From Pezicula radicicola (Eukaryota; Ascomycota; Leotiomycetes; Helotiales; Dermateaceae), in contig PDUO01000042.1 of the NCBI GenBank assembly GCA_003008705.1, positions 250,057-314,056 of the forward strand: 64,000 nucleotides of DNA, in the 5' to 3' direction. The stretch's first letter is position 1; every line of letters starts with the position of its first letter. The notes under the pieces were generated by a model. The model worked only from the letters and a program-made list of their open reading frames with translations. It did not search any database and was not told where the DNA came from. Of this stretch, positions 49,749-61,120 are shown one piece after another. The position numbers and the translations under genes are program-made.

Positions 49749-50957
49749 CTAAGCTTCCACACCAGATACGAGAAGAACTACACTTCCCAACTGTCTTCTA
49801 ACATCCTCCCTCTCCACATCATGCGTATCCTCAACAGCACCCCACATACCAGTCTGCCAATCAACCTCCATACTAGCCGCCTTTGCAGCCTCCTCAACAC
49901 CAAATCTTTCCTCGCCCTCAACACCCTCTCTCAAATGTTTCAACTCTGCACTCCATTCCACCACCATCCGTGCAGCAACCAGTAGTCCCTTACCAGCCAA
50001 AACACCTCTCTCCAAGCCAGCAAGTTCAAAAGCGGGTAACCCACTCACCCATCCCCTAATCACATCTTTCGTCATCTGTGGCTGCGCCTTGGGCATAATA
50101 CTATCGCTATCCAATACCGGTACAATCTCCACACCCGGCCATACCCTCTCAGTCAAAAATTGAATTATAGGTTGAGCAGTCCTCCTCTGAATACTCCGCA
50201 GACTCTCCACTCGCCCAACGTGCGTCTCGTATCCTGGTGGATCGGGTGAAGCTTCGGGAGCCCAGCAGAGGAGAGAATCAGTGTCAAGGTACCGCATCAC
50301 GGTATTGACGATATTTATGCGGATTTCGCCCGGGGAGGACGACGCGTCTTCATCTGCGATATCGAGGGTTCGGGACACAAGAGATGTGATGGGAATTAGG
50401 TGGTTGCGGAGAGCTTGTTGGGCGGAAACTAGGAGGTCCCATTCTAGAGCTATGGCGGATGCTAAGTGAGGTTTGTTATGGGGGATTGTGAGGATAGCTT
50501 TAGTCGGTCGACGGAGAGGTCGTTTATCAAGATGAATTTGTAATCCTTCTGCAAGTGATATTTTTATCAGCAAACTATATTTCAAAAATAGTATAACCAA
50601 ATCTCTCATGGAAAATGGAATCTTACCATCCGCCTTTATAACATGAACATCCTTCCAAAATCTCTTCGTCTTCGCAGTCCCACCACCACTTCCTGATGCC
50701 ACAGACCTCAAATCCTGTCCCCTCTTCAATAAATCAGCCTGTTTCCGGCGTCGAGCAACCCTTGAGTCTACATGTTCTGCGCTGGGGGTAGGCGCTGTTG
50801 GTGGTGGACCTGGAGCTGTAATTGGTGCAACGGTTGCTGGTACTGCTGGTGTCGTGTGTAGATATCTTTGGGTGAAGGGTGATGATGTACGGATTAATAT
50901 CGAGTTGCGAATCGCCTTGGCGCCTGAGGAGACGGAGGATTGAGTTATGCGCTTCAT
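49749..50957 (-). CDS. atp12: Mitochondrial F1-ATPase assembly chaperone Atp12
   Basis: Minus-strand exons 50627-50957 and 49749-50548 give 376 residues. Atp12 binds the F1 alpha subunit during assembly of mitochondrial ATP synthase in the matrix. An Arg/Ser-rich N-terminus (MKRITQSSVSSGAKAIRNS) looks like an import sequence, followed by a Pro-rich spacer. The conserved part starts at KRFWKDVHVIKADEGLQIHL cut by the intron, then LDKRPLRRPTKAILTIP, ASAIALEWDLL, LIPITSLVSRTLDIADE, VMRYLDTDSLLCWAPE, PIIQFLTERVWPGVEIV, WVSGLPAFELAGLERGVLAGK. The 78-base intron is a multiple of three and stop-free, so retention would insert 26 residues into the first strand of the domain. The chosen start is the first ATG after an upstream in-frame TTG. 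Confidence 0.92.
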   Translation of the reverse strand: MKRITQSSVSSGAKAIRNSILIRTSSPFTQRYLHTTPAVPATVAPITAPGPPPTAPTPSAEHVDSRVARRRKQADLLKRGQDLRSVASGSGGGTAKTKRFWKDVHVIKADGKIPFSMRDLVILFLKYSLLIKISLAEGLQIHLDKRPLRRPTKAILTIPHNKPHLASAIALEWDLLVSAQQALRNHLIPITSLVSRTLDIADEDASSSPGEIRINIVNTVMRYLDTDSLLCWAPEASPDPPGYETHVGRVESLRSIQRRTAQPIIQFLTERVWPGVEIVPVLDSDSIMPKAQPQMTKDVIRGWVSGLPAFELAGLERGVLAGKGLLVAARMVVEWSAELKHLREGVEGEERFGVEEAAKAASMEVDWQTGMWGAVEDTHDVEREDVRRQLGSVVLLVSGVEA

Positions 50958-51941
50958 GGTAGGTTTGTGGGTTTGTGTTGTGATGATGGATGTCTTGAGG
51001 TTGATGATGGACGTCAATGGAGATGGTAATTGTTGCAGGGGTGTGATGTGTGTTTGCTCTGTTTGTTGGCTGGTTCAATCTTCGATCAGCTCCCTTCGAC
51101 CTCACGTAGCCTGATCTCATCATTAACTTTCTCTTTCTCCAGTTACTAAGGCCTACTTATCCTATAACCCTTGCAGTCTATTCGAATGATATAATTTGAC
51201 GATAACAGCAGTACAAAATTGCCACTATCATTTCCATAGCCTTTCTTTTCATTATATCCATCACATTTCACGTCCATTTCTTGCAGGCCTCCATTTCTCT
51301 GGTCGAAGTGTATGCAGGAAGTCATACATTCTTCTGCTCGATAGTAATATGTCTGGGACATGTAGAGAAGCGTTTTACAGTGGCAAGTGCTACATGTGCC
51401 CTTATCATCGCAAATATCTATATCAGATTGGTGCAATATCAGACTTCGAGGGCTGCTTTGATACTGTCCGAGAATAGCGCCTGGAAGCTCTGGCCAAGGA
51501 AGTTAGTAAGTTTTCTCAAGTATCTTCTATATCTTTTGGAGCCAATTGATACAACTTCATTTTATTAGCTAGAGTTTCTCACTAGCCTTTAACTCTCGCC
51601 AAGATATGTCGGCATCTATCTCACATATCTACAGCAGGGAACTTCGGAAGTATCTCTAAATCAAATCAAAACTTTGTTGCAGGTGTACTGTAGGCGAACC
51701 AATTCTGGTTTACTCGTGGAAAGGTAGATGACCATGGAAGGTAAAAGTCTTAACTGCCAGGTGTTGCTGGTTTTAAAGACACAGAGCCGGCAAGGCCGGG
51801 ACGAACATACTGTCCCAATAGCCAATCTGGCGAATCTTGAAGATGATGATGGTCCAATTTCCATTCCTACGAGGATTTGATCTCAGAGTCAGTATCTACG
51901 TAATACAAACTCCCGGTCTTGAACAGTTAGAGAGCAAGATT
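50958..51941. other. Intergenic region, atp12 / 2EXR gene
   Basis: About 1 kb between divergent genes. Holds both promoters. Open frames of up to 96 codons on both strands around 51150-51570 overlap and show no domain. Confidence 0.5.
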
Positions 51942-52904
51942 ATGCATACTCACACCGAGTCCTTTCTTTCCGCCTTCCATTTATTTCCTGCGTTACCAAA
52001 AGAGATGAGAGATGCAATATGGAAATTCTCACTACCAGGTCCACGCTTTGTTGAGCTGGAAGCAGCTGGGATACTTCGAGTCATAGTACAATTTTATGCC
52101 CTGGATCCTTTTGATGATGACGGCAGCTCTTGCTCATACCCTAATTGGAAGCTATACGAGATTCACGAGGGCCCCAGCTCCGACGTATCACGACAAGAAG
52201 GCAATGGGAGGCAAATCGAGATTCCGTTTCATCTTCAAAGGACAAGTGAAAAGAGCTGTACGGGTGTTGTTCTAGGAGGGAGTCGAGTTCCGGGGATACT
52301 ACACGCATGCCGCGAATCACGGGTTTTAGCAATGTCAGTGTTCGAATACTGCCTATCTGTCACTCCCAATGTTTCTGATAACCCTCCGAAATGGGAAATA
52401 TACCCAAGTCTCGAACCTGCCACGCGACCTATTGTCGTCCCTAACGAAATGGCATCGCCTGGGTTCAGAATTCGACCAAATATAGACACCATTTACTGGA
52501 GCACGGGGAGTCGTGTACCAGAATTCCTCCGAACAAATTTAGCTCACATTCAGACATACAACGTCCTATCCATCGCGATCCCAGCCTCGCCAGTGTCTCC
52601 AGAGTTGCGAAATCTATTCTTTGTGGGCAAAGAATATTCTCCAATCTTCTCAGGACTTCAAGAGTTGTTTCTTGTGGTCGACGAGAAGCTTTCAGAAGAA
52701 CAACGGCAAATCGTTGAGCAAAGGGCGAAGGAGATGTTTCAAGAGGTACAAGCATTTTCTAGGATGGTTATACCAACTATCAATGTCCTGGATATGAAGG
52801 AATTTTTGGATTTGCCTCGTTGGGACTCTTCCTGCCGTTGGAGATCAACCAACAGGCATTCCGTGGATCGGGGTTACCTCTGTTCGGTAGAGCTTGCATT
52901 CTAA
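51942..52904 (+). CDS. 2EXR-domain protein
   Basis: One exon, about 320 residues from ATG 51942. The 2EXR domain opens with FHLFPALPKEMRDAIWKFSL followed by PGPRFVELE, and it continues with ILHACRESRVLAMSVF and a conserved NIDTIYWSTGS region. 2EXR proteins form a large lineage-expanded family in Pezizomycotina with no established biochemical role; many have variable tails. An in-frame upstream ATG at 51843 would add 33 residues that do not look like the family, so I prefer 51942. No membrane segment or signal peptide is seen. Confidence 0.8.
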   Translation: MHTHTESFLSAFHLFPALPKEMRDAIWKFSLPGPRFVELEAAGILRVIVQFYALDPFDDDGSSCSYPNWKLYEIHEGPSSDVSRQEGNGRQIEIPFHLQRTSEKSCTGVVLGGSRVPGILHACRESRVLAMSVFEYCLSVTPNVSDNPPKWEIYPSLEPATRPIVVPNEMASPGFRIRPNIDTIYWSTGSRVPEFLRTNLAHIQTYNVLSIAIPASPVSPELRNLFFVGKEYSPIFSGLQELFLVVDEKLSEEQRQIVEQRAKEMFQEVQAFSRMVIPTINVLDMKEFLDLPRWDSSCRWRSTNRHSVDRGYLCSVELAF

Positions 52905-53817
52905 TATCAGTAGATATGCTTGGATGATCGGGATGTAATCTAGCTTATTCATGCATAATGTTCACCATTTATATTTCACTTATGATTGCTGGCGGCATGC
53001 ATTCTCATGTGCAACAGATGCATTTCTTCTTCGTCTTCCCAACAATAAAACTGCCTTTTACTTACACCACCATGGTGGTCGAGATACAAGTCCCAGCTAG
53101 ATTTCAATTAACAGATACTTGCCGTAGATAACTAGCTCGCCTCGATTTCTAAGCTTGCATTGCCACAGTTGCTCTGCTATGACTAGTATTCTTCAGCCGT
53201 CAAGGAACGAAAGCCCTTCTCTATCAAGAGACAGTCCATTTTAGCACCCATGGACTTCGAGTTCCATTTGTGACTCTTGATATCACACCATGAAGAACTG
53301 ATAATTCATAGCTTTTTCTATTTAAACAATCTGGTACAGAGTGCTATATGCGAACAGGTCTGAATCCGATATTGGAATGAAGTTGGTTTGCTGCAACTTT
53401 GGAATAGGACAACAGAGACCCTCCGTGTACTGTACTCAAAGTCTGCATATAAATACTATCATAGCACTCTTACCACTATCCTGAATCTCCCACAATTCAC
53501 CATAAACCCAACCACACCTCACTCGCTTACCGCCAAACCTCAAATCTGAACACAAGCAGAAAACATATCCACCGCCTCGCTAGCAGTACACAACCGCGCT
53601 AACGACTTCCCTTCATAAACCAATTTAAAACCTTAGTTATTATCAACAAACTACAAGCGTGGCTCAGTTGATACCCAAGTAAAGTCCCTAGTTTGGCAAC
53701 CACTCCATTTCTCATGTCTAACTCCTCCCCCCAATGCCCCCTTAATGAGCCCATAGCCCAATAAGCGCCAGTGACAATGCTAACGCAAAACTCAGTTCGT
53801 CTGGTTTTCGTCCTTAA

Positions 53818-53845
53818 CCCCCTAGAGGGGGCCCCATAAGGGGCA
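53818..53845. repeat. Two adjacent GC-rich hairpins in AT-rich DNA
   Basis: CCCCCT-AG-AGGGGG is a perfect inverted repeat, followed at once by GCCCC-ATAA-GGGGC. Either could form a short stem. They sit just beyond the Lys-rich minus-strand open frame. Confidence 0.55.
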
Positions 53846-53868
53846 TGGAAGTTTTGCTATTTTGATTT

Positions 53869-54054
53869 TTAATTCTTTTTTTTCTTTTTGGTCTTTTTAG
53901 CTTTCTTATCTTTTTTGGTGAGCGCCCTCGATATTCTTTTTGGGGAGGCGGAGCTCTCGTTTTTCTTTTGGCGAGGTGGTATAGAATTGGAGGCCTTGCG
54001 CGATGGCGAGGCTCTGTCGTTGTAGAGGTGAATGATTTGGTCTCTGCTACGCAT
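53869..54054 (-). other. Lys-rich open frame, possible gene remnant
   Basis: 61 codons on the minus strand beginning MRSRDQIIHLYNDRASPSRK and ending in a poly-Lys tail (KKAKKTKKKKKN). An acceptor-like gctag lies just upstream in the same frame, so this could be a last exon, but I found no convincing upstream exon. The tail is produced by A-rich low-complexity DNA. Real gene, relic or chance frame cannot be separated. Confidence 0.25.
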
Positions 54055-54982
54055 AGCCTCTTCAAGACTCGAGCTAGCAACTTATTCTTTTTATTTGGCT
54101 ATGTCAATTCACATATCAAACCACACAACACGAAAAGGCTAGAAAATTAGCTATCTATCAATTTCAGTTTATATCACAAGGATTGCATTGCCGGGCTGGT
54201 GTTTGTTATCTAAGAAGAGGAAATAAAATTAAGCGAGCTGAAGTTGAAAACGTTCGGACGCGCTGCATCCAACATTTGCTAACGGTAAGCAACAACCTAC
54301 AGAAATAATTCACAGGTTCTGCTATAAGTCTATATTCAATTTTCGGAGAGTCTAAAGTTACCAACTTTATTAAACGCGTGCTACTCAACAATTACATTCG
54401 TGTCCATTAATCGCCACTCACCAGTGCTGTCAATTGAGAATTGTATATTGTATTACAACTAATCTTTGGATTCCATTTTGTTCGAATACTTTACAAAACT
54501 GCGAGCTGTACTATGTACTGTCTTGATAGCTATAGCTTAATTTGAGGTTGGAGAATATGAAGTGTTGACAAGAAGACCCAGATGGTAGAATTAACAAATG
54601 TAATCCCACTATTTTCCCACCTAAAAGGAACCAACTTATACCATATAAAAGGATGTAATGCTTTTAATTCCAGAGACCTAAACGTCTTGTTCAGATCATT
54701 ACCACCTCTGTACTTACTGTGCATCAACTCAACGCCTCTAGCCATGGATTATGGAAGCGACATTTTGCCGGTCCTTAACCATTGGCCCAGCCAATACTCA
54801 ATTTTAAGAGACCCAAATAACCAAGACGGAGGGCTGTTTATGCTGACTCCGTTCAAGAATCTCCCTAATTTATCAAGGAATATCACTGGCAGAAAGAACC
54901 TTAGGTCTGCGGGGTGCATATGCCAAGGCGGAATAATTCTCACAACCTCCATAACTCCTAGATCCTATTATACTTTCGTACA

Positions 54983-54990
54983 TATATAAG
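54983..54990 (+). promoter_or_regulatory. TATA box of exo-polygalacturonase gene
   Basis: TATATAAG located 71 bases before the polygalacturonase start codon, a good place for a core promoter element. Confidence 0.5.
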
Positions 54991-55053
54991 TTTATGAGGT
55001 ATATTTTGGGTTTCAAATATCCATTCAAAGTTTAAAAAGTACAAAGTTCAATC

Positions 55054-56736
55054 ATGAAGCTCCTTATACGATCCACCTCAAGCTACTTGGCTACCTTTTC
55101 ATTGATTGGCTCTATACTTCAAGCGACCAATGCCTATTCGATCAGAGGTAGCGCTCTTCAAAATCCAGGTCCAGACAAGCATTTCAAACCATATCACCAT
55201 CCACAACCAGATCATCGGAAGAAATTCTATATCAGATCATCTGTATCAGAAACAGATGATATAGCTGATGATTTCCTTGACGCTCTGCATAAAGCTAATC
55301 ATGGAGGAACGCTAGTCTTACCAGCTAATCAGACATTTGTTATTGGAAAGAAACTAGACTTGACTTTTTTGAATGATGTTCAAATTGCTCTTGATGGGGA
55401 GATATTGGTATGTTTGATTTATTTACTGTCTCTAATGTCTAATCAAAAGGATGAGAAGAATGACTGACTTTGAAGCAAAAATAGTTCAATGACAATGATA
55501 CGTATTGGCAAGAAGATGGAAATCACTTTTCTCACCCATTTCAAAACTCAATCATGTTTTGGAAATGGGGTGGGAAAGATATCAAGATTTATGGGGAGGG
55601 TGTTATGAATGGGAATGGACAGGCGTGGTGGGATGGAGCTGCTGGAACACAAATTCTCGTAAGTGTTCCCCACCTTTTTTTCTACATGACTTGGGATTTT
55701 TGGAAGCTTATAGTTATGATAGGATCCAACTAATACATATCTTCGACCAATTCTATTCTATGCCGAAAATGCTACGAATCTAGCCATAGAAGGCATTACA
55801 TTCAAAGATCCACCATCCTGGTCTAACTTCATCGTGACTTCCGAGGATGTATCGTACGATAATGTAATAGTTACTGCTGTTTCAAGCAACGAGGTAAGGT
55901 CAATTCTCTAAATAAGCAGATCTCGCCTATTCTCACCCATTCTAATTACAACAGAACGACCCGAAAAATAGCGACGGCTGGGATTCGTATAATGTTAAAG
56001 GCCTTAGTGTCACAAACTCATACGTGAACAACGGAGATGACTGTTTCAGTCCCAAGCCAAATACAACTGATATCTTTGTTCAAAACCTTTATTGTAATGG
56101 TAGTCATGGTATCTCTATGGGTAGTATCGGTCAGTACCCCGGAGTCAAGGATATCATTGAGAACGTTTGGATTGAGAATGTGACTCTTCTCAATGGCCAG
56201 GTCAGTTGTGTCTCATCTTTTAGCTAATTTATTGTCAAAGACGCTAATTGTATCAAAGAATGGTGCTAGACTAAAAGCCTGGGCTGGTCCAAATGTTGGG
56301 TATGGATACATCAATAACGTCACTTACAAAGATGTAATAATCGAAAATACCGACTGGCCACTGCTACTTGACCAATGTTACTTTAACATAAACGCCGTAC
56401 GTCTCTCCCATACTGTATCCCTTACCTCTTCCCCTAATAAGAGATAACTAACAACAAAAAATACCACAGTCAACTTGTGCCGCATATCCATCCCACACCA
56501 ACTTTACAAACATCAAATTTATCAATGTATCGGGTACAAGTAGCGGAGCGAACGGTCGAAAGATTGCCAAGTTAACTTGTTCGCCGGAATCTGTGTGTCA
56601 GGATATTAAGATTGAGGATTTGGATGTTACATCGCCTGAAGGTGATCCTCCGATTGTGATCTGTGATTATATTCAGGGGGATTTAGGCGTTACTTGTTAT
56701 GCTTCTAATAGTACTGAGGCTTTGGGTGCTGCGTAG
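55054..56736 (+). CDS. Secreted exo-polygalacturonase (GH28)
   Basis: Six exons, 55054-55407, 55485-55658, 55723-55893, 55955-56200, 56259-56396 and 56470-56736, all phase 0, give 449 residues. A signal peptide (SYLATFSLIGSILQATNA) precedes the right-handed beta-helix. GH28 motifs: NSDGWDSYN (D240), NNGDDCFSPK (D261, D262), CNGSHGISMGS (H284) and ARLKAW (R319, K321). NSDGWD rather than NTDG, and the overall layout, fit exo-type enzymes that release galacturonate from the non-reducing end of pectin. Several N-glycosylation sequons are present. All catalytic residues are intact. Pectin degradation is consistent with a plant-associated lifestyle; pectin and glucose control are typical but not visible here. 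Confidence 0.93.
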
Positions 56737-57301
56737 AGGTGAATGAGTTTATAAGTGGTATGTGGTAGAAAGGTATGATTGAAGCTTTTCAGGTTTGTGG
56801 GAAAGGAGGAGTGAGGTGGCTTTAGTGTCTTTTCTACCGTAATTCAAATGTTTACCATTTATTATTATGCTCTGGTGAGTTAAATTAGTTGCAATATGCT
56901 TCTAAGCGAGCTGTGCCGTCAAATTCATGACTTCGAACCGAAGTTTGCTGAAACATTCAAGCTAAGTGGACTATGTAAGGCAAGTTAGTTACCTGAAAAG
57001 TGAGTTACTTTGCCGATATCCATGAATTCAGGAACGAATTTTTGAATCACACGGTCCACGAACTGGTTGGCAGAACTAAATTTCGAGTCAGTTAAAAGAT
57101 TAGTTTACTGAACTCTTAAATACGAATTGGACAACATATTCGACAACAGCTCTTAGAAAAAGGCTTAACCTAATCACAAGATGAAGTATCCATAAACTCT
57201 TGGTACCTTTTGTATGATTAAGACCACTCGCTATCTATAAACTAACTAGGTATCAATGACAATATATACAAAAGCCGCCAACTCCTCATTATCCAAGAAA
57301 C
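56737..57301. other. Convergent intergenic region
   Basis: 565 bases between the polygalacturonase stop and the permease stop. AT-rich, with words such as aagttagttacc and gtgagttacttt near 56980-57015, related to other AT-rich tracts in this window. No gene. Confidence 0.5.
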
Positions 57302-59088
57302 TTAGAGCCTTCCCTGGATCTTGATCTCCAGCATCCGGAAGGGCACATACAAAATTCCACTAAGAACAAAAGCAAACTCAAAACCAAGATCCCCGGTCTT
57401 CAACGCAATAGGTCCTGTATACCAGACCTCTGACATACTTGGCACAACTAGACCAAACGAACAAATCCCCGCTCCGAGAGCCGCAATTCCAGATGGCAAT
57501 TTCGAGCCCACGTTCCAAATGGCATGATCATAGCTCGCGTAATCTTGCTTGCGGAAGTAGATGAACTCGATGATCATAATACCGACGTAAGAAGCAGACC
57601 AATACGAAATGATACCGAGGAAGTTCTCCAGGGACTCGAAGAAGGAAACTGCTGCTCGCATAGAGACAGGAATGAGGATTGCGGTTGTGATGATGGAGAA
57701 GACGGAGCGAGGTACTTTAAGAAGCCATGGGAAGAACATTTGGATGTTCAGCGAAATGCTGTACATGCTGACAGAGATGTTTCCAACCACAGATAACGCG
57801 AGAATTACGACGATGAACTTTCCGAATCCACCGGCTGGGGTAAGCATTTCAGCTAGTATGCCACCCACCGAGTTCGTTGCGTATGCGTCATTCCATGCCG
57901 GTACATTGGGAACGGCGCCTCCGATAGCTGCACCGAGAATAAGTAAGAGGATTGATGGGATGGACATTCCTAGGTATACGTAGGTGAATGTCTTCCATCT
58001 GTGAAGTTGTCAATTTGGTGTTAGAAGAAATCAGTAGACTTTATTTACCTTGGAGCTTCAGGGGTGATATAAACTGAAAAGTCAGAAACAGTCCCACCAA
58101 ACGGAATCATGAATCCAGCAATTAAACAACCATAACTGATAATGGTTGAAGCTTCAGGAGCCTCGGTCTCAACCTGTAACTTAAGCTTTGAACCTCCGCA
58201 GCCAACCGCAATAATAATGGCTACTAAAACGGGAATCCAACTCCATCTTTCGTAAAGATGAAGGACTTTGTAGCCAGCGAAGGACAGAGCTAGTGAGATG
58301 ATTAGGATTATAGCGATTCCGACATTCCAGCTTAGCCCGTTGTCGCTGACTGCTGCTAGACATTGGCCTCCTACAATGGCGGCGATGACCGAAAATCCTG
58401 TTATGCTTGCTGCGTTAAGTAGAATGATAATTATGACAGCATAGAGTCTAATTCTTGTATTAGCAGCTTAATCTCATCTCGAACACTATTCTCGTCCAAT
58501 ACTTCATCTCTTCGCTAAGACAAAAAGACATGCTAGAAAGAATTCAGGCAAGAGGATAAAGATGATGCTAGCTTACCCGAATGCATATCTAGCCTGGATC
58601 ATCTGTCTGAGTCCAGTCTTGGGTCCCAAAGTTCCCATATAAGCTGGGGGTATTGTGCACAACAAGGTAAAGAATAAGATGACCAATGAAGCATCTCGAA
58701 GACTCAACCCATAGCTAAGTGTTCCAACCATGCCAGTAACAAGACTAAAAGATCATCAAGTTAGCAAAGAGCGATATTCTAAGGCCCCGAAAACGCTGAT
58801 GCGATCATTCACTTACGGCAAGAGACATAGCAACGCAGTGAACCAGACAGTGAAGAGATTTATAATACGCGTATCCGTCCGTTCAGCTACGGGAATAGGA
58901 GCAATTGATCCCTCTTCGACACCCCAATTCAGCACTCTAAACCACATTGGCTTCTGCTGCTGCTTCTCAGCAGTGACACTGTCGCCCTCCTCAGCTCGAT
59001 CCAATGAGGCAGAGCCAGCATTCTTTTCGACATCGTGAGCATTGACAGACTTCTCTGTATGCGAAGTGGCAGGCTGTAAAGGCTCCAT
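57302..59088 (-). CDS. NCS1-family purine/cytosine permease (Fcy2-like)
   Basis: Minus-strand exons 58817-59088, 58577-58744, 58049-58447 and 57302-57998 (introns 72, 129, 50 bases) give 511 residues, normal for the family. The cytosolic N-terminus leads to the signature NWGVEEGSIAPIPVAERTDT, then about 12 membrane spans: RIINLFTVWFTALLCLLP, TGMVGTLSYGLSLRDASL, LGPKTGLRQMIQARYAFG and PFGGTVSDFSVYI are family-conserved. Yeast Fcy2 and Aspergillus FcyB import cytosine, adenine, guanine and hypoxanthine by proton symport at the plasma membrane; exact substrate is not readable here. It is divergent from an isochorismatase-family hydrolase across a 694-base spacer with GATA sites, which suggests shared nitrogen control. 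Confidence 0.92.
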
Positions 59089-59782
59089 GATGCCTTAAAC
59101 CGCAGCTGAAATATATGAACAGGAGAGGGAAAGTAAAGATCGGCACTTTGCTTCGACTTCGACTACGAAACGTGGAGTTGTTATGTAGGGCTCCAGTGAC
59201 TCTCGTAAAAGATTACTACAACGTTAGAAAAATGGAGATAAAGGCAAGGTGTGCTAGGGAGAGCCTGCTAGCCTAGCAAAACATCATTTGCCGTCATACA
59301 AACTTGCACAGATACGGAGCTTGGCACTTTTCTGCTCTCTTGTTGCCGGCCGAGAAGTGTCAAGGGCCTTCTGCAGCTTTCACCCATACATACCTAAACA
59401 AGCCAACCTCACAGGTTCGCAGCGGGAACGACAAGATTTACCAGTCTTATCGGAACTTACAGTACAACCTCCCCCAGCCAGCTCCACGCGTTACTTGCAG
59501 TTGCGGAAGGGGGTCGGCCTCCCGGTGAACCCTGTCGACGTGGATTGTTGGGGGTGGTCTCCGTTCTTTAGCGGAGATGGACGCCTATTTAAGCTCACTA
59601 ATAAGCACCCGCCACATCATGCCCAGGGCATTTCCAGGTTGCCTGCCGACCCAACAGCACAGAAAGATACGCCACTAACATAAGAAGAAGGATGCAAATA
59701 CCTTCCATACATCTCATAGAAGGAATTCAAACTTTCTGGCTTATCTATTCCATCCGCCTTATCTTACCGACCAATAATAAGA
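59089..59782. promoter_or_regulatory. Divergent promoter with GATA-factor sites
   Basis: 694 bases between the permease and the amidohydrolase starts. It holds CTTATC (reverse complement GATAAG) at 59446-59451, 59740-59745 and 59758-59763, and AGATAA at 59236-59241. HGATAR is the site of fungal GATA nitrogen regulators (AreA/NIT2). Two sites lie within 45 bases of the amidohydrolase ATG. Functional use is inferred. Confidence 0.5.
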
Positions 59783-60508
59783 ATGGCTGACATTAATCAT
59801 CCTGAGTTTGCACGATACCAAGGATCCGGGTATTCGAATGTGATGGGATGGGGGTCACGACCAGCGCTTCTTCTGGTTGATGTCTGCAAGGCGTATTGGA
59901 CGGAAGGGTCACCTCTTGACCTGAGAGCGAATCCAGCAGCGGCAGCAGCTCCCGATTCGATGCGGAGACTACTGGCAGCTGCGCGAGAAAGCGGAGTTCC
60001 AATTATCTGGACACAGGGCCATTACACATCTCCAACCATGGCTGATGCTGGTTTGTTTTTCTTGAAGGCAAAGATGCTTGATATATCGCTCGAGGGAGAC
60101 AAGAGAGGACTTAATGGATGGTTAGAGGGATTGGAACCGGAAGCCAAGGAGCCTCTCATCAAGAAGCAATTTCCAAGTGCTTTCTTCGGCACTACGCTGG
60201 CTTCTCAACTACATGTTCTTAATGTTGATACTCTGGTTATCTGCGGTGTTAGCACTAGTGGATGTGTACGTGCTTCAACGCTAGATGCAATGTGCAATGG
60301 ATTTCGTCCTATGGTGAGTTCCATCTCAACGCTAGCATGGCTCAGCCTATTAAATGAGCTAATTACAAAAATATAGGTGGTTGGAGCTGCTTGTGGAGAT
60401 CGAACACCTGAAATTCAGAACGCAAACCTCTTCGACCTGAATGCAAAATATGCAGACGTCGTCTCGGAAGATGATGCAATTAGCAAGCTCAAAGTTGGAT
60501 GGGTTTGA
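59783..60508 (+). CDS. Isochorismatase-family amidohydrolase (N-carbamoylsarcosine amidase-like)
   Basis: Exons 59783-60313 and 60377-60508 (63-base intron) give 220 residues. The cysteine-hydrolase triad is visible: Asp in RPALLLVDVCKAYW, Lys in EPLIKKQFPSAFFGT, Cys in VICGVSTSGCVRASTLDA. The N-terminal layout GSRPALLLVDVCKAYWTEGS cut as VDVCKAYWTEGS matches N-carbamoylsarcosine amidase-like enzymes, which hydrolyse carbamoyl-amides, rather than isochorismate or nicotinamide. No signal peptide, so cytosolic. Placed head-to-head with a purine/cytosine-type permease, it may break down a transported nitrogen compound; the substrate remains open. Confidence 0.83.
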
Positions 60509-61120
60509 AGTAAACTCGGAATTAAATAATGGAATCTGAACGCGAGTTTTCGACATTACCATTAGCAATCTATCCATTGGACTGGGAATTTTGGAAAAGT
60601 CAATATCCAAGATTGAAGTTAGAATGAGAAGCTGAAAGTCCAGAAGTTGAGGTATTGCATTTCCATCGTATCATGTATGCATGGAACCCACCGAACCTGA
60701 TGTCCGTTATTTGTCCGTCCGCAGAGGAAGACAAGCAAGGCACATGAAAATCATTATCCATGCTCCTCGCCGGAGCCCCGAGGAGGTCTGAGAATGACCC
60801 CTGACGATTTACCGATATCGATATTCCCATGGGTTCAGAAGCGTCGTTTACGATTCAGTTGTTTACGAGGTACATAACTCATGCATATCATCATTCACTT
60901 TTGTGTTCGAAACCGGCATGCCCACCTCAAGTATTTATGCCTGCCTTTTCAAAACCGTGCCGGAACCCACTTGCCGGACTGATAACAGCGGAGGGGACAA
61001 TGGTGGGGTCGAAATCAACAATGGATCTACGAGTTTAAGTTGACATTACCTCTCCAAGAGATTCATTACGGCCAAATAAATTATCAACAGTTGATTATTT
61101 GAAGGAAAAAGAAAGTCAAA
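60509..61120. other. Intergenic region between amidohydrolase and aldo/keto reductase
   Basis: 612 bases, with 3' flank on the left and the reductase promoter on the right. No gene recognised. Confidence 0.5.

Larger units (their letters stand above)
52905..55053. other. AT-rich gene-poor region before polygalacturonase
   Basis: 2.1 kb. Contains a Lys-rich open frame remnant on the minus strand (53869-54054), two GC-rich hairpins at 53818-53845 and a TATA element at 54983 for the polygalacturonase gene. A 135-codon plus-strand frame (54582-54989) lacks any recognisable feature and is not called. Confidence 0.45.

Noticed and set aside
54582..54989. 135-codon plus-strand frame upstream of polygalacturonase
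   Set aside because: No domain, and it overlaps the TATA element of the next gene.
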